Part shown: positions 38,657 to 47,463 of the stretch, one piece after another | How positions within the stretch are numbered: the stretch's first letter is position 1 | Layout of the letters: every line of letters begins with the position of its first letter | Source of the DNA: Novosphingobium sp. PhB165 | GTDB lineage: Bacteria > Pseudomonadota > Alphaproteobacteria > Sphingomonadales > Sphingomonadaceae | Assembly: GCF_004341845.1 (NCBI RefSeq) | Contig: NZ_SLVB01000001.1 | Span: forward strand, 1,116,001 to 1,180,000 | Direction: 5' to 3' | Length of the DNA stretch: 64,000 nt | Translations under genes and position numbers: made by a program | Notes under the pieces: model-generated | Told to the model about the DNA's origin: nothing | Seen by the model: only the letters and a program-made list of their open reading frames with translations | Databases searched by the model: none

Positions 38657-39205
38657 ATGACGATGAAGCATGTCCGCACCGCAATCGCGGCGACATTGAT
38701 CCTGGCCATGTCTGTGGGGACAGTCGAGGCCAAGCCCGCGCCGGTGATCGGCCAGATGGCGCCGGACTTCGAAATCACCCTGATGGACGGCAGCAAGGTC
38801 ACGCTCGCACAGCTTCGCGGGCAAGTCGTCGTGCTCAATTTCTGGGCGACGTGGTGCGTGCCCTGCCGCAAGGAACTGCCCACGCTCGATCACTACTACA
38901 AGATCCAGCACCAGCACGGCCTCAGCGTCTTCGCGATCACCACGGAAGACTCCGCGCCGCTCTATCTGCTGAAGGACCTGTTCAAGGCCATGGCGATCCC
39001 GGCCGCGCGCAAGATCAAGGGCCCGTATGGACCGCTCACCGGCGTTCCCACCAATTTCGTCATCGATAGGAACGGAAGGCTGCGTTACGCCAAGGCTGGC
39101 GCCTTCGATCTTGACGATCTGAACGCGGTTTTGGTGCCGCTGCTCCAAGAAAAGGCTGTCGTTACCGAAGCGAGAGCCGAAACCGCTGCAAAAGCCCGCC
39201 TGTAA
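38657..39205 (+). CDS. TlpA-type periplasmic thioredoxin-like protein
   Basis: A 182-aa exported thiol-disulfide oxidoreductase. A signal peptide of about 25 residues ends VEAKP. The thioredoxin fold has ATWCVPCRK (Cys67, Cys70), and the cis-Pro is in GVPTNFVID. The layout matches TlpA/ResA proteins involved in cytochrome c maturation or related reduction. It has its own promoter space after the flavoprotein gene. Confidence 0.9.
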   Translation: MTMKHVRTAIAATLILAMSVGTVEAKPAPVIGQMAPDFEITLMDGSKVTLAQLRGQVVVLNFWATWCVPCRKELPTLDHYYKIQHQHGLSVFAITTEDSAPLYLLKDLFKAMAIPAARKIKGPYGPLTGVPTNFVIDRNGRLRYAKAGAFDLDDLNAVLVPLLQEKAVVTEARAETAAKARL

Positions 39206-39341
39206 AGCGCTTTAACATTGCATTTTGATGACAGCATTTGAAATTAAATAGTTGTTATTATTATGATTTCTTAGAACTTGTCGTCTACTTAGCCATCCGA
39301 AATCAACCGGGGCGATATCGAAACCCCGAAACTTCGGGTGC

Positions 39342-41405
39342 ATGATGTCATCTTGGAAACCGGCGATCGGCCGGCTGCTTTCGTCGCTGGAAACGCGTCT
39401 TGTCGGCGCGCTTGCACTTATCGTCGTGGCGACCGTGCTGTTGCAGGTCGTCACCCAACGCGAAGCCTTCGGGCTGCGCCATGAGGGCGAGGCGCTTGTT
39501 CACGCATCGGCCATTGCCGAGAACGCGGACCAGTTCGCCGAAGCCGTGGGCAAGCTGCGCATGGCGACCAATCGCGGCCTTGTCGCCAGCGACGATACCG
39601 CCGACGAACTGACCGACGCAGCCATCGCCATCGGCGACCGGCTCGGCAAACTGCGCAACAGCGGCATGGCGCTCTATGACCTGCCGGAAGCCTCCGATCC
39701 TTTCGCAGATCTGGACAAGCACATCGCCGCCATTCTCGAAATCCAGTCCCGCCACAACGCCGGCCAAGGCCTGATCGACCGGATCGAGGCGCGCAACAAT
39801 GCCATGGCCGGCCTTGCCGCCCGCATCGTCGAGCGCGCCCATGCCGAGCGCGAGGCCGCGCAGCGGCGGCTGGTCGCGTCGATCGGGCGCTGGCAGATGC
39901 TGGTGCTCGGCACCGGGCTGGTGACGATCCTGATCGTCTCGCTGGTGCTGTTCGACATCCTCCGGAACATCCTGCCCGCCGTGCGCCGCATGCACGGTTC
40001 GCTGCAACGCCTTGCCAATGGTGACCTCGATATCGAGATCGGCTCCTTCCGCCTCAAGGAACTGAAGGACCTGTCCGGCCCGCTCGAAACCTTCCGGCGC
40101 AATGCCAAGGCGGTCAAGAATCTGGCCTTCAGCGACCCGGCCACCGGCCTGCCCAACCGCCGCGCCTTCCAGGAAGACGTGACCTGGCTGTTCAGCGCCG
40201 CGCCGGACCGCCGCTTCGCCTGCATGCTGATCGACATCGACCGTTTCAAGCACATCAACGACGATTACGGCCACGCCGCCGGAGACGATCTGGTGCGGCT
40301 GATCGGCGCCCGGCTCAAGGCCAATCTCGGCGACGGCAGCATCGTCGCCCGCGTCGGCGGGGACGAGTTCGCCGTCTGCATCGAAATGGCAGAGGGCGAA
40401 TCCGCCACAGTGCTGGCCTCGCGCCTCACCGATTCGGTGCGCACGCCCTTCAGCCTCGGCGAATATTCGGTGGCGATCACCGCTTCGATCGGCGTCGCCG
40501 AAGTGGAAGCCTCGGACGAGGCCGACATCGACGAGATCCTGCGCAATGCCGACATGGCGCTCTACGCCTCGAAGAAGAACGGCCGCAATTCCGCCACCGG
40601 CTTCGCGCCGCAAATGGCCGAGGAGCGCGCCGTCGACCGGGCCCTTGAAAAGGACCTCGAAACCGCCTTCGAAAGAGGCGAGTTGCGCATGGTCTACCAG
40701 CCGATTCACCCGGTTTCCGACACCGTGCAGGAAGTAGAGGCGCTGGTCCGCTGGAAGCATCCGGATCTGGGCGAAGTGCCGCCTTCCACATTCATCCCCG
40801 CCGCCGAGCGCAGCGGCCAGATGGTGCGGCTGGGCGAATGGATCATCCGCCGCGCGCTGGCCGATTTCGCGCGCTGGCCCGACATGACGATGAGCATCAA
40901 CCTCTCGCCGCTGCAACTCCAGCATGACGGGTTCAGCGCCTTCCTGCTCGACGCCTGCGGCCGCCACGGCATCGCCCCGCAGCGCCTGTTCCTGGAAGTG
41001 ACGGAATCGCTCTCCATCGAACGCAACACCCGCGCGCTGCTCACGCTCAATCTGCTGCGTAACCTCGGCTTCCGCATCGCGCTCGACGATTTCGGCACGG
41101 GCTATTCCTCGCTCTCGATGGTCAAGAGCTTCAAGTTCGACCGCATGAAGCTCGACCGCAGCCTGGTGATGGACCTTGGACAGGACCCGGCCTCGGTCGC
41201 GGTGCTGGAAGCGGCGGTGACGATGGCCCGGCATGTCGGCGCCGAAGTGGTGGCCGAAGGCATCAGCGAGGCCCACCTCATCGACGCCACCAAGGGCGCG
41301 GGCTGCACGCATCTGCAAGGCTACTTCTACAGCCAGCCGATCGAAGCGGACGAAGTGCCGCACTATTTCGCGGTAGAGCCCGATATGCGCAGCGAAGTAG
41401 CCTGA
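39342..41405 (+). CDS. Membrane GGDEF-EAL cyclic-di-GMP protein
   Basis: A 687-aa protein. Helices at about 18-38 and 186-208 flank a 150-residue, largely helical periplasmic sensor domain. A HAMP-like segment (about 210-255), GGDEF (339-343, intact) and EAL (466-468, EVEALVRW, with DDFGTGYSSLS) follow. Both active-site motifs are complete; no RxxD site precedes GGDEF. A 130-bp AT-rich upstream region should hold the promoter. It ends at a clear hairpin. Confidence 0.93.
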   Translation: MMSSWKPAIGRLLSSLETRLVGALALIVVATVLLQVVTQREAFGLRHEGEALVHASAIAENADQFAEAVGKLRMATNRGLVASDDTADELTDAAIAIGDRLGKLRNSGMALYDLPEASDPFADLDKHIAAILEIQSRHNAGQGLIDRIEARNNAMAGLAARIVERAHAEREAAQRRLVASIGRWQMLVLGTGLVTILIVSLVLFDILRNILPAVRRMHGSLQRLANGDLDIEIGSFRLKELKDLSGPLETFRRNAKAVKNLAFSDPATGLPNRRAFQEDVTWLFSAAPDRRFACMLIDIDRFKHINDDYGHAAGDDLVRLIGARLKANLGDGSIVARVGGDEFAVCIEMAEGESATVLASRLTDSVRTPFSLGEYSVAITASIGVAEVEASDEADIDEILRNADMALYASKKNGRNSATGFAPQMAEERAVDRALEKDLETAFERGELRMVYQPIHPVSDTVQEVEALVRWKHPDLGEVPPSTFIPAAERSGQMVRLGEWIIRRALADFARWPDMTMSINLSPLQLQHDGFSAFLLDACGRHGIAPQRLFLEVTESLSIERNTRALLTLNLLRNLGFRIALDDFGTGYSSLSMVKSFKFDRMKLDRSLVMDLGQDPASVAVLEAAVTMARHVGAEVVAEGISEAHLIDATKGAGCTHLQGYFYSQPIEADEVPHYFAVEPDMRSEVA

Positions 41406-41422
41406 GCAAGACCATGGTCAAT

Positions 41423-41448
41423 GGCCGGGGCGCCAACCCGCCCCGGCC
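41423..41448 (+). terminator. Hairpin after GGDEF-EAL gene
   Basis: GGCCGGGGCG / CGCCCCGGCC is a perfect 10-bp stem 18 bp after the stop, followed by a weak T-rich stretch. Confidence 0.65.
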
Positions 41449-41523
41449 CATTCCCGGTTTACGGGATCGATCGCGTTCGGTTACCTTCGTCGCAAGTACG
41501 GCCCCCTCAGAGAGGAAGCAGTC

Positions 41524-42354
41524 ATGCTTGGTATTGCGATAGTCCTGCTTGCTCAATTGGCTACGCCGCCTGCCTCGCCTTCACCTCCCCCGCCGCTGCC
41601 ACCTCCGCTGCATTCGGGCTCCCTCGCCATGACTTGTCCGGTGGGCGGCGAAAAGTTCACCGCCGCCACGGTTCCGGTCTATTCGATCATGGGTCGCCGC
41701 CCGGACGGACAGCCTTATTCGGAGGTGCCTTTCCCGCATCCGATACCCGAATGCCCTGGCAACGGCCTTGTCGTCTTTGCAGACTTCACGGCCGCCGAGA
41801 CGCAGGACCTTGCCCGGTGGATCGCGACGCCGGTCTATCAGGCGATGCGCACCACCGAATCTCCTTTCTATCGCGCCTATTGGCTCGCCAGAAAGATAGG
41901 GCGGCCCGACGCCGATGCGCTGGAACTGCTGCTGCCGGCGATCTGGAGCGCCAAAGGGCAGGACCGCAACGATTCCCATCGCCCCTTTACCACGCGCTAC
42001 CAGCAGGTTCTGGTCAACGCGGTGAACCAACTGCCTGCAAGCGTGCCTGCCGACGACCGGATCTGGCTACAGGCGCAGGCCGCGAATGCCCTGCGCGAAA
42101 TGGGTGAATATGCGAAAGCCGAAAGAATGCGCGGGCTCGCTGCCTCTTCGCCAACGACGCGCCCTGCGCTCACCACTTACCTCCAGGACTTGCAGAAAGT
42201 CATCGCCCGGCATGACCGCTCGGATGAGCCGCTCGACATGATACCCGATGTGCAGGCCGCGATCCTCTGCAAGAACAGCCCGCCGAAAGACGCCTTCGGC
42301 CGGGCCTACTGCGCCCAACCCTCAATCGCGGGAATATTCAAGCAAAGCACGTAA
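41524..42354 (+). CDS. Exported hypothetical protein
   Basis: A 276-aa protein with a short hydrophobic N-terminus (LGIAIVLLAQLA), a Pro-rich spacer, and a CPVGGEKFTAATVPVYS start of the mature part, which resembles the CPxCGxxF-type opening of DUF2225 proteins but has only one of the cysteines. The middle is helical and TPR-like (AQAANALREMGEYAKAERMRGL). Two cysteines near the C-terminus may pair. AGAGAGGAAG lies 6-8 nt before the ATG. Function unknown. Confidence 0.75.
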   Translation: MLGIAIVLLAQLATPPASPSPPPPLPPPLHSGSLAMTCPVGGEKFTAATVPVYSIMGRRPDGQPYSEVPFPHPIPECPGNGLVVFADFTAAETQDLARWIATPVYQAMRTTESPFYRAYWLARKIGRPDADALELLLPAIWSAKGQDRNDSHRPFTTRYQQVLVNAVNQLPASVPADDRIWLQAQAANALREMGEYAKAERMRGLAASSPTTRPALTTYLQDLQKVIARHDRSDEPLDMIPDVQAAILCKNSPPKDAFGRAYCAQPSIAGIFKQST

Positions 42355-42396
42355 AGCCCCTTTCCGCAGCCTCACCCCGCATTTCCGATCCGCAAC

Positions 42397-42432
42397 GAAA
42401 AAGGCCGGAGCTTTCGCCCCGGCCCTCTTTTC
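42397..42432 (-). terminator. Bidirectional terminator between hypothetical gene and dnaN
   Basis: AAAAAGGCCGG and CCGGCCCTCTTTT flank an 11-base loop between two convergent genes, 20 bp after the dnaN stop. Confidence 0.8.
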
Positions 42433-42451
42433 CTTTGCGTGCCGATCGAAA

Positions 42452-43570
42452 TCAGACGCGCATCGGCATCAGCACGTAGAGCGCGGGGCTCTTTTCATCC
42501 TGACGGATCAGCGTCGGCGCGCCGGCGTCGGCAAGGTGTAGTTCCACCGTGTCGCCATCGATCTGGCCGAGGATGTCCTTGAGATAATTGGCATTGAAGC
42601 CGATTTCGAAACCATCCGACGAATAGTCTGCCGGCACTTCTTCCGCCGCCGTGCCGTTGTCCGGCGAGGTGACCGAAAGCGTCACGCGGTCCTGCTCCAG
42701 CGCCATCTTCACAGCGCGGGTCTTTTCGGTGGCGATGGTCGCCACGCGGTCCACGCCTTCGAAGAAGCTCTTGGGATCGATGCGGAGCAGCTTGTCATTC
42801 CCGGTCGGGATGACGCGCGTGTAGTCCGGGAACGTGCCGTCGATCAGCTTGCTGGTCAGCACAACGCCATGCTCGCCGCCCAAGGTGAAGCGCACCTTGC
42901 TGGCCGAAAGATCGACCAGCACATTGGTATCGAGCGCTTCTTCGAGAAGCTTGCGCAGCTCGCCCACGCACTTGCGGGGCACGATCACGTCAGGCATGCC
43001 CTCGGCGCCGTCGGGACGGGCCAGAGTGAAGCGGGCGAGGCGGTGACCGTCGGTGGCGGCGGCCTTCAGTTCCTCGTCAGAGACGTGGAGGAAGATGCCG
43101 TTGAGATAGTAGCGCGTTTCCTCGGTCGAAATCGCGAAGCGCGTGCGGTCGATCAGCTGCGCCAGCGTTGCCGCCGGAATTTCGAAGCTGGTCGGCAGCT
43201 CGCCCTCGGCGATCATCGGGAAATCGTCGCGCGGCAGCGTCGGCAGCTGGAAGCGGCTGCGCCCGGCCTTCACCACCATGCGGTTATCGGCCGCATCGAG
43301 GCTGACCTGGCTACCGTCCGGCAGCTTGCGAGCGATGTCGAACAGGAGGTGCGCGGAAACCGTGATCGCGCCGGCCTGCTCTACCGAGACCGCGCCAAGG
43401 GTTTCCACCACCTGCAAGTCGAGGTCGGTCGCCATGATGCGCAACGACCCACTGCCCGAAGCCTCGATCAGTACGTTCGAGAGAATGGGAATGGTATTGC
43501 GCCGCTCGACGACGGACTGCACGTGACTGAGGCAGCGCAGGAGCGTGGAACGTTCGATGGTGGCCTTCAT
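42452..43570 (-). CDS. dnaN: DNA polymerase III beta sliding clamp
   Basis: A 372-aa clamp subunit. It opens with MKATIERSTLLRCLSHVQSV, three repeated clamp folds follow, and it ends YVLMPMRV, the classic C-terminus. GAGG lies 5 nt before the ATG at 43568-43570. The in-frame ORF extending to 44020 crosses a repeat and is rejected. dnaA and recF are not adjacent, as is common in alphaproteobacteria. Confidence 0.97.
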   Translation of the reverse strand: MKATIERSTLLRCLSHVQSVVERRNTIPILSNVLIEASGSGSLRIMATDLDLQVVETLGAVSVEQAGAITVSAHLLFDIARKLPDGSQVSLDAADNRMVVKAGRSRFQLPTLPRDDFPMIAEGELPTSFEIPAATLAQLIDRTRFAISTEETRYYLNGIFLHVSDEELKAAATDGHRLARFTLARPDGAEGMPDVIVPRKCVGELRKLLEEALDTNVLVDLSASKVRFTLGGEHGVVLTSKLIDGTFPDYTRVIPTGNDKLLRIDPKSFFEGVDRVATIATEKTRAVKMALEQDRVTLSVTSPDNGTAAEEVPADYSSDGFEIGFNANYLKDILGQIDGDTVELHLADAGAPTLIRQDEKSPALYVLMPMRV

Positions 43571-43603
43571 GTCAGCCTCAGGTCCCCCTTGGTCGGGCTT
43601 GGG

Positions 43604-43631
43604 ACGCCCCCGCGAAGGCGGGAGATCCCGA
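43604..43631. repeat. Diverged copy of the CCCCGCCTTCGCGGGG hairpin repeat
   Basis: ACGCCCCCGCGAAGGCGGG then AGATCCCG is related to the hairpins at 23371-23396 and 23617-23641. It sits in the dnaN leader. Confidence 0.55.
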
Positions 43632-43859
43632 ATTTCAGGACGAATATCTCTAGCGTACGTAAGGCTTGCGGCAAGCGAGTAATGCCCCCCGAAAGGCGAA
43701 ACTGGGGATAAATCGGGGGTTTCTCGTGACTTTTCGCCCCGGCGCCGCAGCCCGCCGCATTCCGGCGCCCCGATGACGCTCGCCGCTTGCCCCCAAGACG
43801 CGTTCGGAGCATGTTCACAAGTACCCCCAGCCACGCCGAAATCGTGGGAGACGAACCAC

Positions 43860-44225
43860 TTGTCTGACCATCTGCGCATCGAACGCAAGGATGAGAGCGG
43901 CGAAATTCGCCCGATCACCCTGCCTGAATGGAAAGAAGCCGTGATCGGCATCGAGGGCGTGCGGCTTGCCGATGGTGACGCCAACGCGCTCAATCCGGTT
44001 ACCCGCGAGTGGGTCGTCATGCCGAACCGTGGCGGCGATGTGGAAGTCTGGCGCGATGGCTATGGCGGCTGGCTGCGCGCGCTCTGGTGGTCGCCCAACG
44101 GCACCGTGAGCTTTGCAGCGCCCGATCCCGAACCGGACGGCCACTCGATCCTGGCCGTCGCGCGCGATCTCGCCGGAAAGCTGGGCGCGGATATCGTGAG
44201 CGCGGACCGCACCGTTCACGATTAG
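43860..44225 (+). CDS. Conserved hypothetical protein
   Basis: A 121-aa soluble protein. The TTG at 43860 (LSDHLRIERKDES) is preferred because TGGGAGACG lies 9 nt upstream; the ORF extends 29 codons further without conservation. Trp-rich core (EVWRDGYGGWLRALWWSPNG). No family named. Its stop overlaps the convergent acetyltransferase stop by 4 bp. Confidence 0.7.
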   Translation: MSDHLRIERKDESGEIRPITLPEWKEAVIGIEGVRLADGDANALNPVTREWVVMPNRGGDVEVWRDGYGGWLRALWWSPNGTVSFAAPDPEPDGHSILAVARDLAGKLGADIVSADRTVHD

Positions 44226-44689
44226 GATTCGAGCATTTTCCCGAGACAGATCGACTGCGGCCGATCCGCATAGCGGCCATACGGTGCGATCTCGACATAG
44301 CCGTGACGCTCGTAGAACGAGACCGCACGGGCGTTGACGCGCCGGGTGGAGAGCCATGCAGCGCCATAGCCATCGGCGCGCGCGGCAGCTTCGAGATGGG
44401 ACAGAATCGCCGCGCCGCTACCGTGTTCGGCATACATCCGCTTGATCTCGGCGACATCGCCTTCGAGTGGCCGATAGGCGCCGCATCCGATCGCGGCGCC
44501 ATGCTCATCCCGCGCCACCACGAAGAGCGCGCGGGACACGAGCACATCGGCCGGATCGAAGGAGGACGTACCGCCATCGCCGGTGATGGCGTTCAGCACC
44601 CGCGAGAGGCGCTCCATCACCGAAACGGCATGGGGATCGCGCGGATCGCAGGGCTCAACCCTGACCATCCGCGCCAATCCCAAGGTCAT
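44222..44689 (-). CDS. GNAT-family N-acetyltransferase
   Basis: A 155-aa acetyl-CoA-dependent transferase. GCGAYRPLEGDVAEIKRMY is the core strand, and GSGAAILSHLEAAARADGY the pyrophosphate-binding region followed by AVSFYERHGY. The ATG at 44687-44689 lies 2 bp past the fabG stop, so it is in the fabG unit. Substrate unknown. Confidence 0.85.
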   Translation of the reverse strand: MTLGLARMVRVEPCDPRDPHAVSVMERLSRVLNAITGDGGTSSFDPADVLVSRALFVVARDEHGAAIGCGAYRPLEGDVAEIKRMYAEHGSGAAILSHLEAAARADGYGAAWLSTRRVNARAVSFYERHGYVEIAPYGRYADRPQSICLGKMLES

Positions 44690-44690
44690 G

Positions 44691-45455
44691 TCAGACCATC
44701 ACCATGCCGCCGTTGACGTGGATCGTCTGGCCGGTGACGTAGCCCGCTTCCTTCGAGGCGAGGAACACGGCGGCAGAGGCGATGTCCTCGCCCTCACCCA
44801 TGCGGCCCATCGGGATGCGGCCGTTGAGCGCGTTCTTCTGCGCGTCGGGCAGCACGTCGGTCATCGCGGTGCGGATGAAGCCCGGGGCGATGCAGTTCAC
44901 GGTGACGTTGCGGCTAGCGAGTTCCTGCGCGAGGCTCTTCGACATGGCGGTGATGCCGCCCTTCGCTGCGCAGTAGTTCATCTGGCCGGGATTGCCGGTG
45001 GTGCCGACAACCGAGGTGACGTTGATGATGCGGCCGAAGCGGGCCTTCATCATCGGCTTGGTCACGGCGCGCATCAGGCGGAAGGTCGATTCGAGGTTGA
45101 TCTTGATGACCTGATCCCACTCCTCGTCCTTCATGCGCATGGCAAGGTTGTCGCGGGTGATGCCGGCGTTGTTGATCAGGATGTCGATCTTGCCCAGCGA
45201 TTCGAGCGCGGCGGGAACCAGCTTCTCGACCTGCTCGGCATCGCCGAGGTTGCAGGCGATGGCAACGTGGTCGACGTCCTGCAGGTGCTGCGGGGTGTGC
45301 TCGTCCAGCTCGTCGCGGAAGGCGCGCAGCTTGTCGGCATTCGAGCCCGAGATGGCAAGGCGCGCACCCTGCGCGGCCAGCGCGCGAGCAACGGCAGAAC
45401 CGATGCCGCCCGAGGCGCCAGTGACGAGGGCGGTCATTCCGTTGAGGTTGAACAT
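44691..45455 (-). CDS. fabG: 3-oxoacyl-[acyl-carrier-protein] reductase
   Basis: A 254-aa SDR enzyme of fatty-acid elongation. NADPH motif TGASGGIGSAVA, NNAGITRDNLAMRM, catalytic Tyr-Lys in MNYCAAKGG, and the ending YVTGQTIHVNGGMVMV. It lies 118 bp downstream of fabD on the same strand, the standard fab order without acpP and fabF, which are not here. Confidence 0.95.
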   Translation of the reverse strand: MFNLNGMTALVTGASGGIGSAVARALAAQGARLAISGSNADKLRAFRDELDEHTPQHLQDVDHVAIACNLGDAEQVEKLVPAALESLGKIDILINNAGITRDNLAMRMKDEEWDQVIKINLESTFRLMRAVTKPMMKARFGRIINVTSVVGTTGNPGQMNYCAAKGGITAMSKSLAQELASRNVTVNCIAPGFIRTAMTDVLPDAQKNALNGRIPMGRMGEGEDIASAAVFLASKEAGYVTGQTIHVNGGMVMV

Positions 45456-45573
45456 CTTTTCAAAATCTCCGTGAATCGTCTGCCTGAGCGGCAGCGACGG
45501 CCCGCTGAACGGCGCCTTTCTTCAAACCTTCAGGGCCGCCGGGTCAAGCCCGGCGCGCCGATCAGAGCCCCGA

Positions 45574-46509
45574 TCAGAGGCCCTTCGCCAGTTCCTCGAT
45601 CTCGGCCATGGTCACGGCGGAGATCACCTCCACCTCACCGGCCGAACGCTTGATCATCGGACCGAGCACCTTGCCGCCGAGTTCGACGAAGGTCTCGACG
45701 CCCGCCTCGCGCATGGCAATCGCGCTTTCGCGCCAGCGGACGCGGCCGGTGACCTGCTCGACCAGCAAGCGCTGGACTTCGGCGGGATCGGTGACGACCG
45801 AGGCGGTGACATTCGCGAACAGCGGCACATGCAGGCTGCCCGGAGGGGTCTTGGCCAGCGCCTCCGCCATGGCATCGGCAGCGGGCTGCATCAGCGGGCA
45901 ATGGAACGGCGCCGAAACCGGCAGCAGCACGCCGCGCTTGATGCCGTGGTCCTTCACCAGCGCGATGGCGCGCTCGATGGCTTCCTTGTGGCCGGAGATC
46001 ACGACCTGCGTGGGGTCGTTGTCGTTGGCGACGGTGCAAACCTGACCTTCGGCAGCGGCTTCGGCCAGCGCCGTGGCCTTCTCGATATCCGCGCCCAGCA
46101 GCGCCGCCATGGCGCCAAGACCGACCGGAACGGCCGCCTGCATCGACTGGCCGCGCAGCTTCAGCAGGCGCGCGGTGTCGGCAAGGCTGAAAGCACCGGC
46201 GGCGCAAAGTGCGGTATATTCACCCAGCGAGTGACCGGCGACGAAGTCCGCCTTGTCGGCGAGCGTAATGCCGCCTTCCTTCTCCAGCACGCGCAGGACG
46301 GCGATGGCATTGGCCATGATCGCCGGCTGGGCGTTCTCGGTAAGGGTCAGTTCCTCTTCCGGGCCCTGCGTCATGATACGGAAGAGATTCTGGCCGAGCG
46401 CCTCGTCCACTTCCTGGAAGACTTCGCGCGCAATGGCGCTGGCTTCGGCGAGTTCGGCGCCCATGCCGACTTTCTGGCTGCCCTGTCCGGGGAATACGAA
46501 TGCACGCAT
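45574..46509 (-). CDS. fabD: Malonyl-CoA:ACP transacylase
   Basis: A 311-aa enzyme that loads malonyl groups onto acyl carrier protein. FVFPGQGSQKVGMG at the start, nucleophile Ser in AGHSLGEYTAL, and His in APFHCPLM. AGGAGG lies 8 nt before the ATG at 46507-46509. The longer ORF into the leader is discarded. Confidence 0.95.
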   Translation of the reverse strand: MRAFVFPGQGSQKVGMGAELAEASAIAREVFQEVDEALGQNLFRIMTQGPEEELTLTENAQPAIMANAIAVLRVLEKEGGITLADKADFVAGHSLGEYTALCAAGAFSLADTARLLKLRGQSMQAAVPVGLGAMAALLGADIEKATALAEAAAEGQVCTVANDNDPTQVVISGHKEAIERAIALVKDHGIKRGVLLPVSAPFHCPLMQPAADAMAEALAKTPPGSLHVPLFANVTASVVTDPAEVQRLLVEQVTGRVRWRESAIAMREAGVETFVELGGKVLGPMIKRSAGEVEVISAVTMAEIEELAKGL

Positions 46510-46591
46510 GTGGCGGCTCCTCCTGTCCGGCGGGTTAGCGGATGCGCCCTGCCGATTTGCGATTCGAACGTGGCGCGGCGGGTTATTGACC

Positions 46592-47410
46592 TTAGTGTCT
46601 CTCGGCAAGCCCGAAGGGAACGATGCGGTTCATGGCATCATGCCCGATATCGGCGCTGCCGAGGTAGGGGATCGAGTGATGCGCACACCAATGGCGCGCG
46701 ATTTCCTCGGCTTCGATGCCGAACGGACGGTCGTTTTCGGGCACGTCGCTGACCCGGCCGAGGCGCAGGCCGGCCACGCCGCCGAGGTGCGCGGTCAGGT
46801 GAAAGAACAGCCGGTCCACCGCGTAGAGATACTCGGAGACTTCCTCCACCAGCACGACATGCTTGGCCAGCCCCGGCATCAGGCGGGTGCCGCAGAGCAT
46901 CGACAGCGTCATCAGGTTGAAGGCGACGCGCGGATGATCGTCGCCGGTGGGTTCGACGCCGGAGGCATCGCCGGTCAGCCAGCGTAATGCGCGGCGCACT
47001 GCCCCTGCCCCGCCTTCGCGCCGGATATCGGCCAGCATCGGCCCGTGAACCGGCTTGCCGATCCGCGCACGATAAAGCCCGCCGAGCAGGTAGCCCGCAT
47101 CGGAATAGCCAAGGAAAGTCTTCTTCTGTGCGTCATGCGTGAATTTCGCGATAGCGCTTTCGGCCACGCGGCAGGCTCCATAGCCGCCGCGCGCGAACCA
47201 CACTGCATCCACCGACGGGTCGTTGGCGCATTCCACCAGGGCCGCGATCCGCCGCGCGTCGCTGCCGGCGAAATGGCCTTCCACTTCGAAGCACTGATCG
47301 TGGATCGCAAGCTCCACATCGGGGAACTCGGCAGCCGCCAGAGCGACGACGGCCTCCGCATCCTCGCGGGTGATCGGGGTGGACGGTGCACAAACTGCGA
47401 TACGGGTCAT
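46592..47410 (-). CDS. ldcA: LD-carboxypeptidase (muramoyltetrapeptide carboxypeptidase)
   Basis: A 272-aa serine peptidase of family S66 that trims the terminal D-alanine from recycled tetrapeptides. FARGGYGACR and the nucleophile Ser in GYSDAGYLLGGLY are present, with the later Glu in VEEVSEYLYAVDR and the His in MNRIVPFG region less clear. It is divergent from mpl with 53 bp between starts, and the two act one after the other in peptidoglycan recycling. Confidence 0.9.
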   Translation of the reverse strand: MTRIAVCAPSTPITREDAEAVVALAAAEFPDVELAIHDQCFEVEGHFAGSDARRIAALVECANDPSVDAVWFARGGYGACRVAESAIAKFTHDAQKKTFLGYSDAGYLLGGLYRARIGKPVHGPMLADIRREGGAGAVRRALRWLTGDASGVEPTGDDHPRVAFNLMTLSMLCGTRLMPGLAKHVVLVEEVSEYLYAVDRLFFHLTAHLGGVAGLRLGRVSDVPENDRPFGIEAEEIARHWCAHHSIPYLGSADIGHDAMNRIVPFGLAERH

Positions 47411-47463
47411 GGCTCCTTCCTATCGAGGTTGTCAGGACGAACAAGGCCGCATACCGAAGCTTC

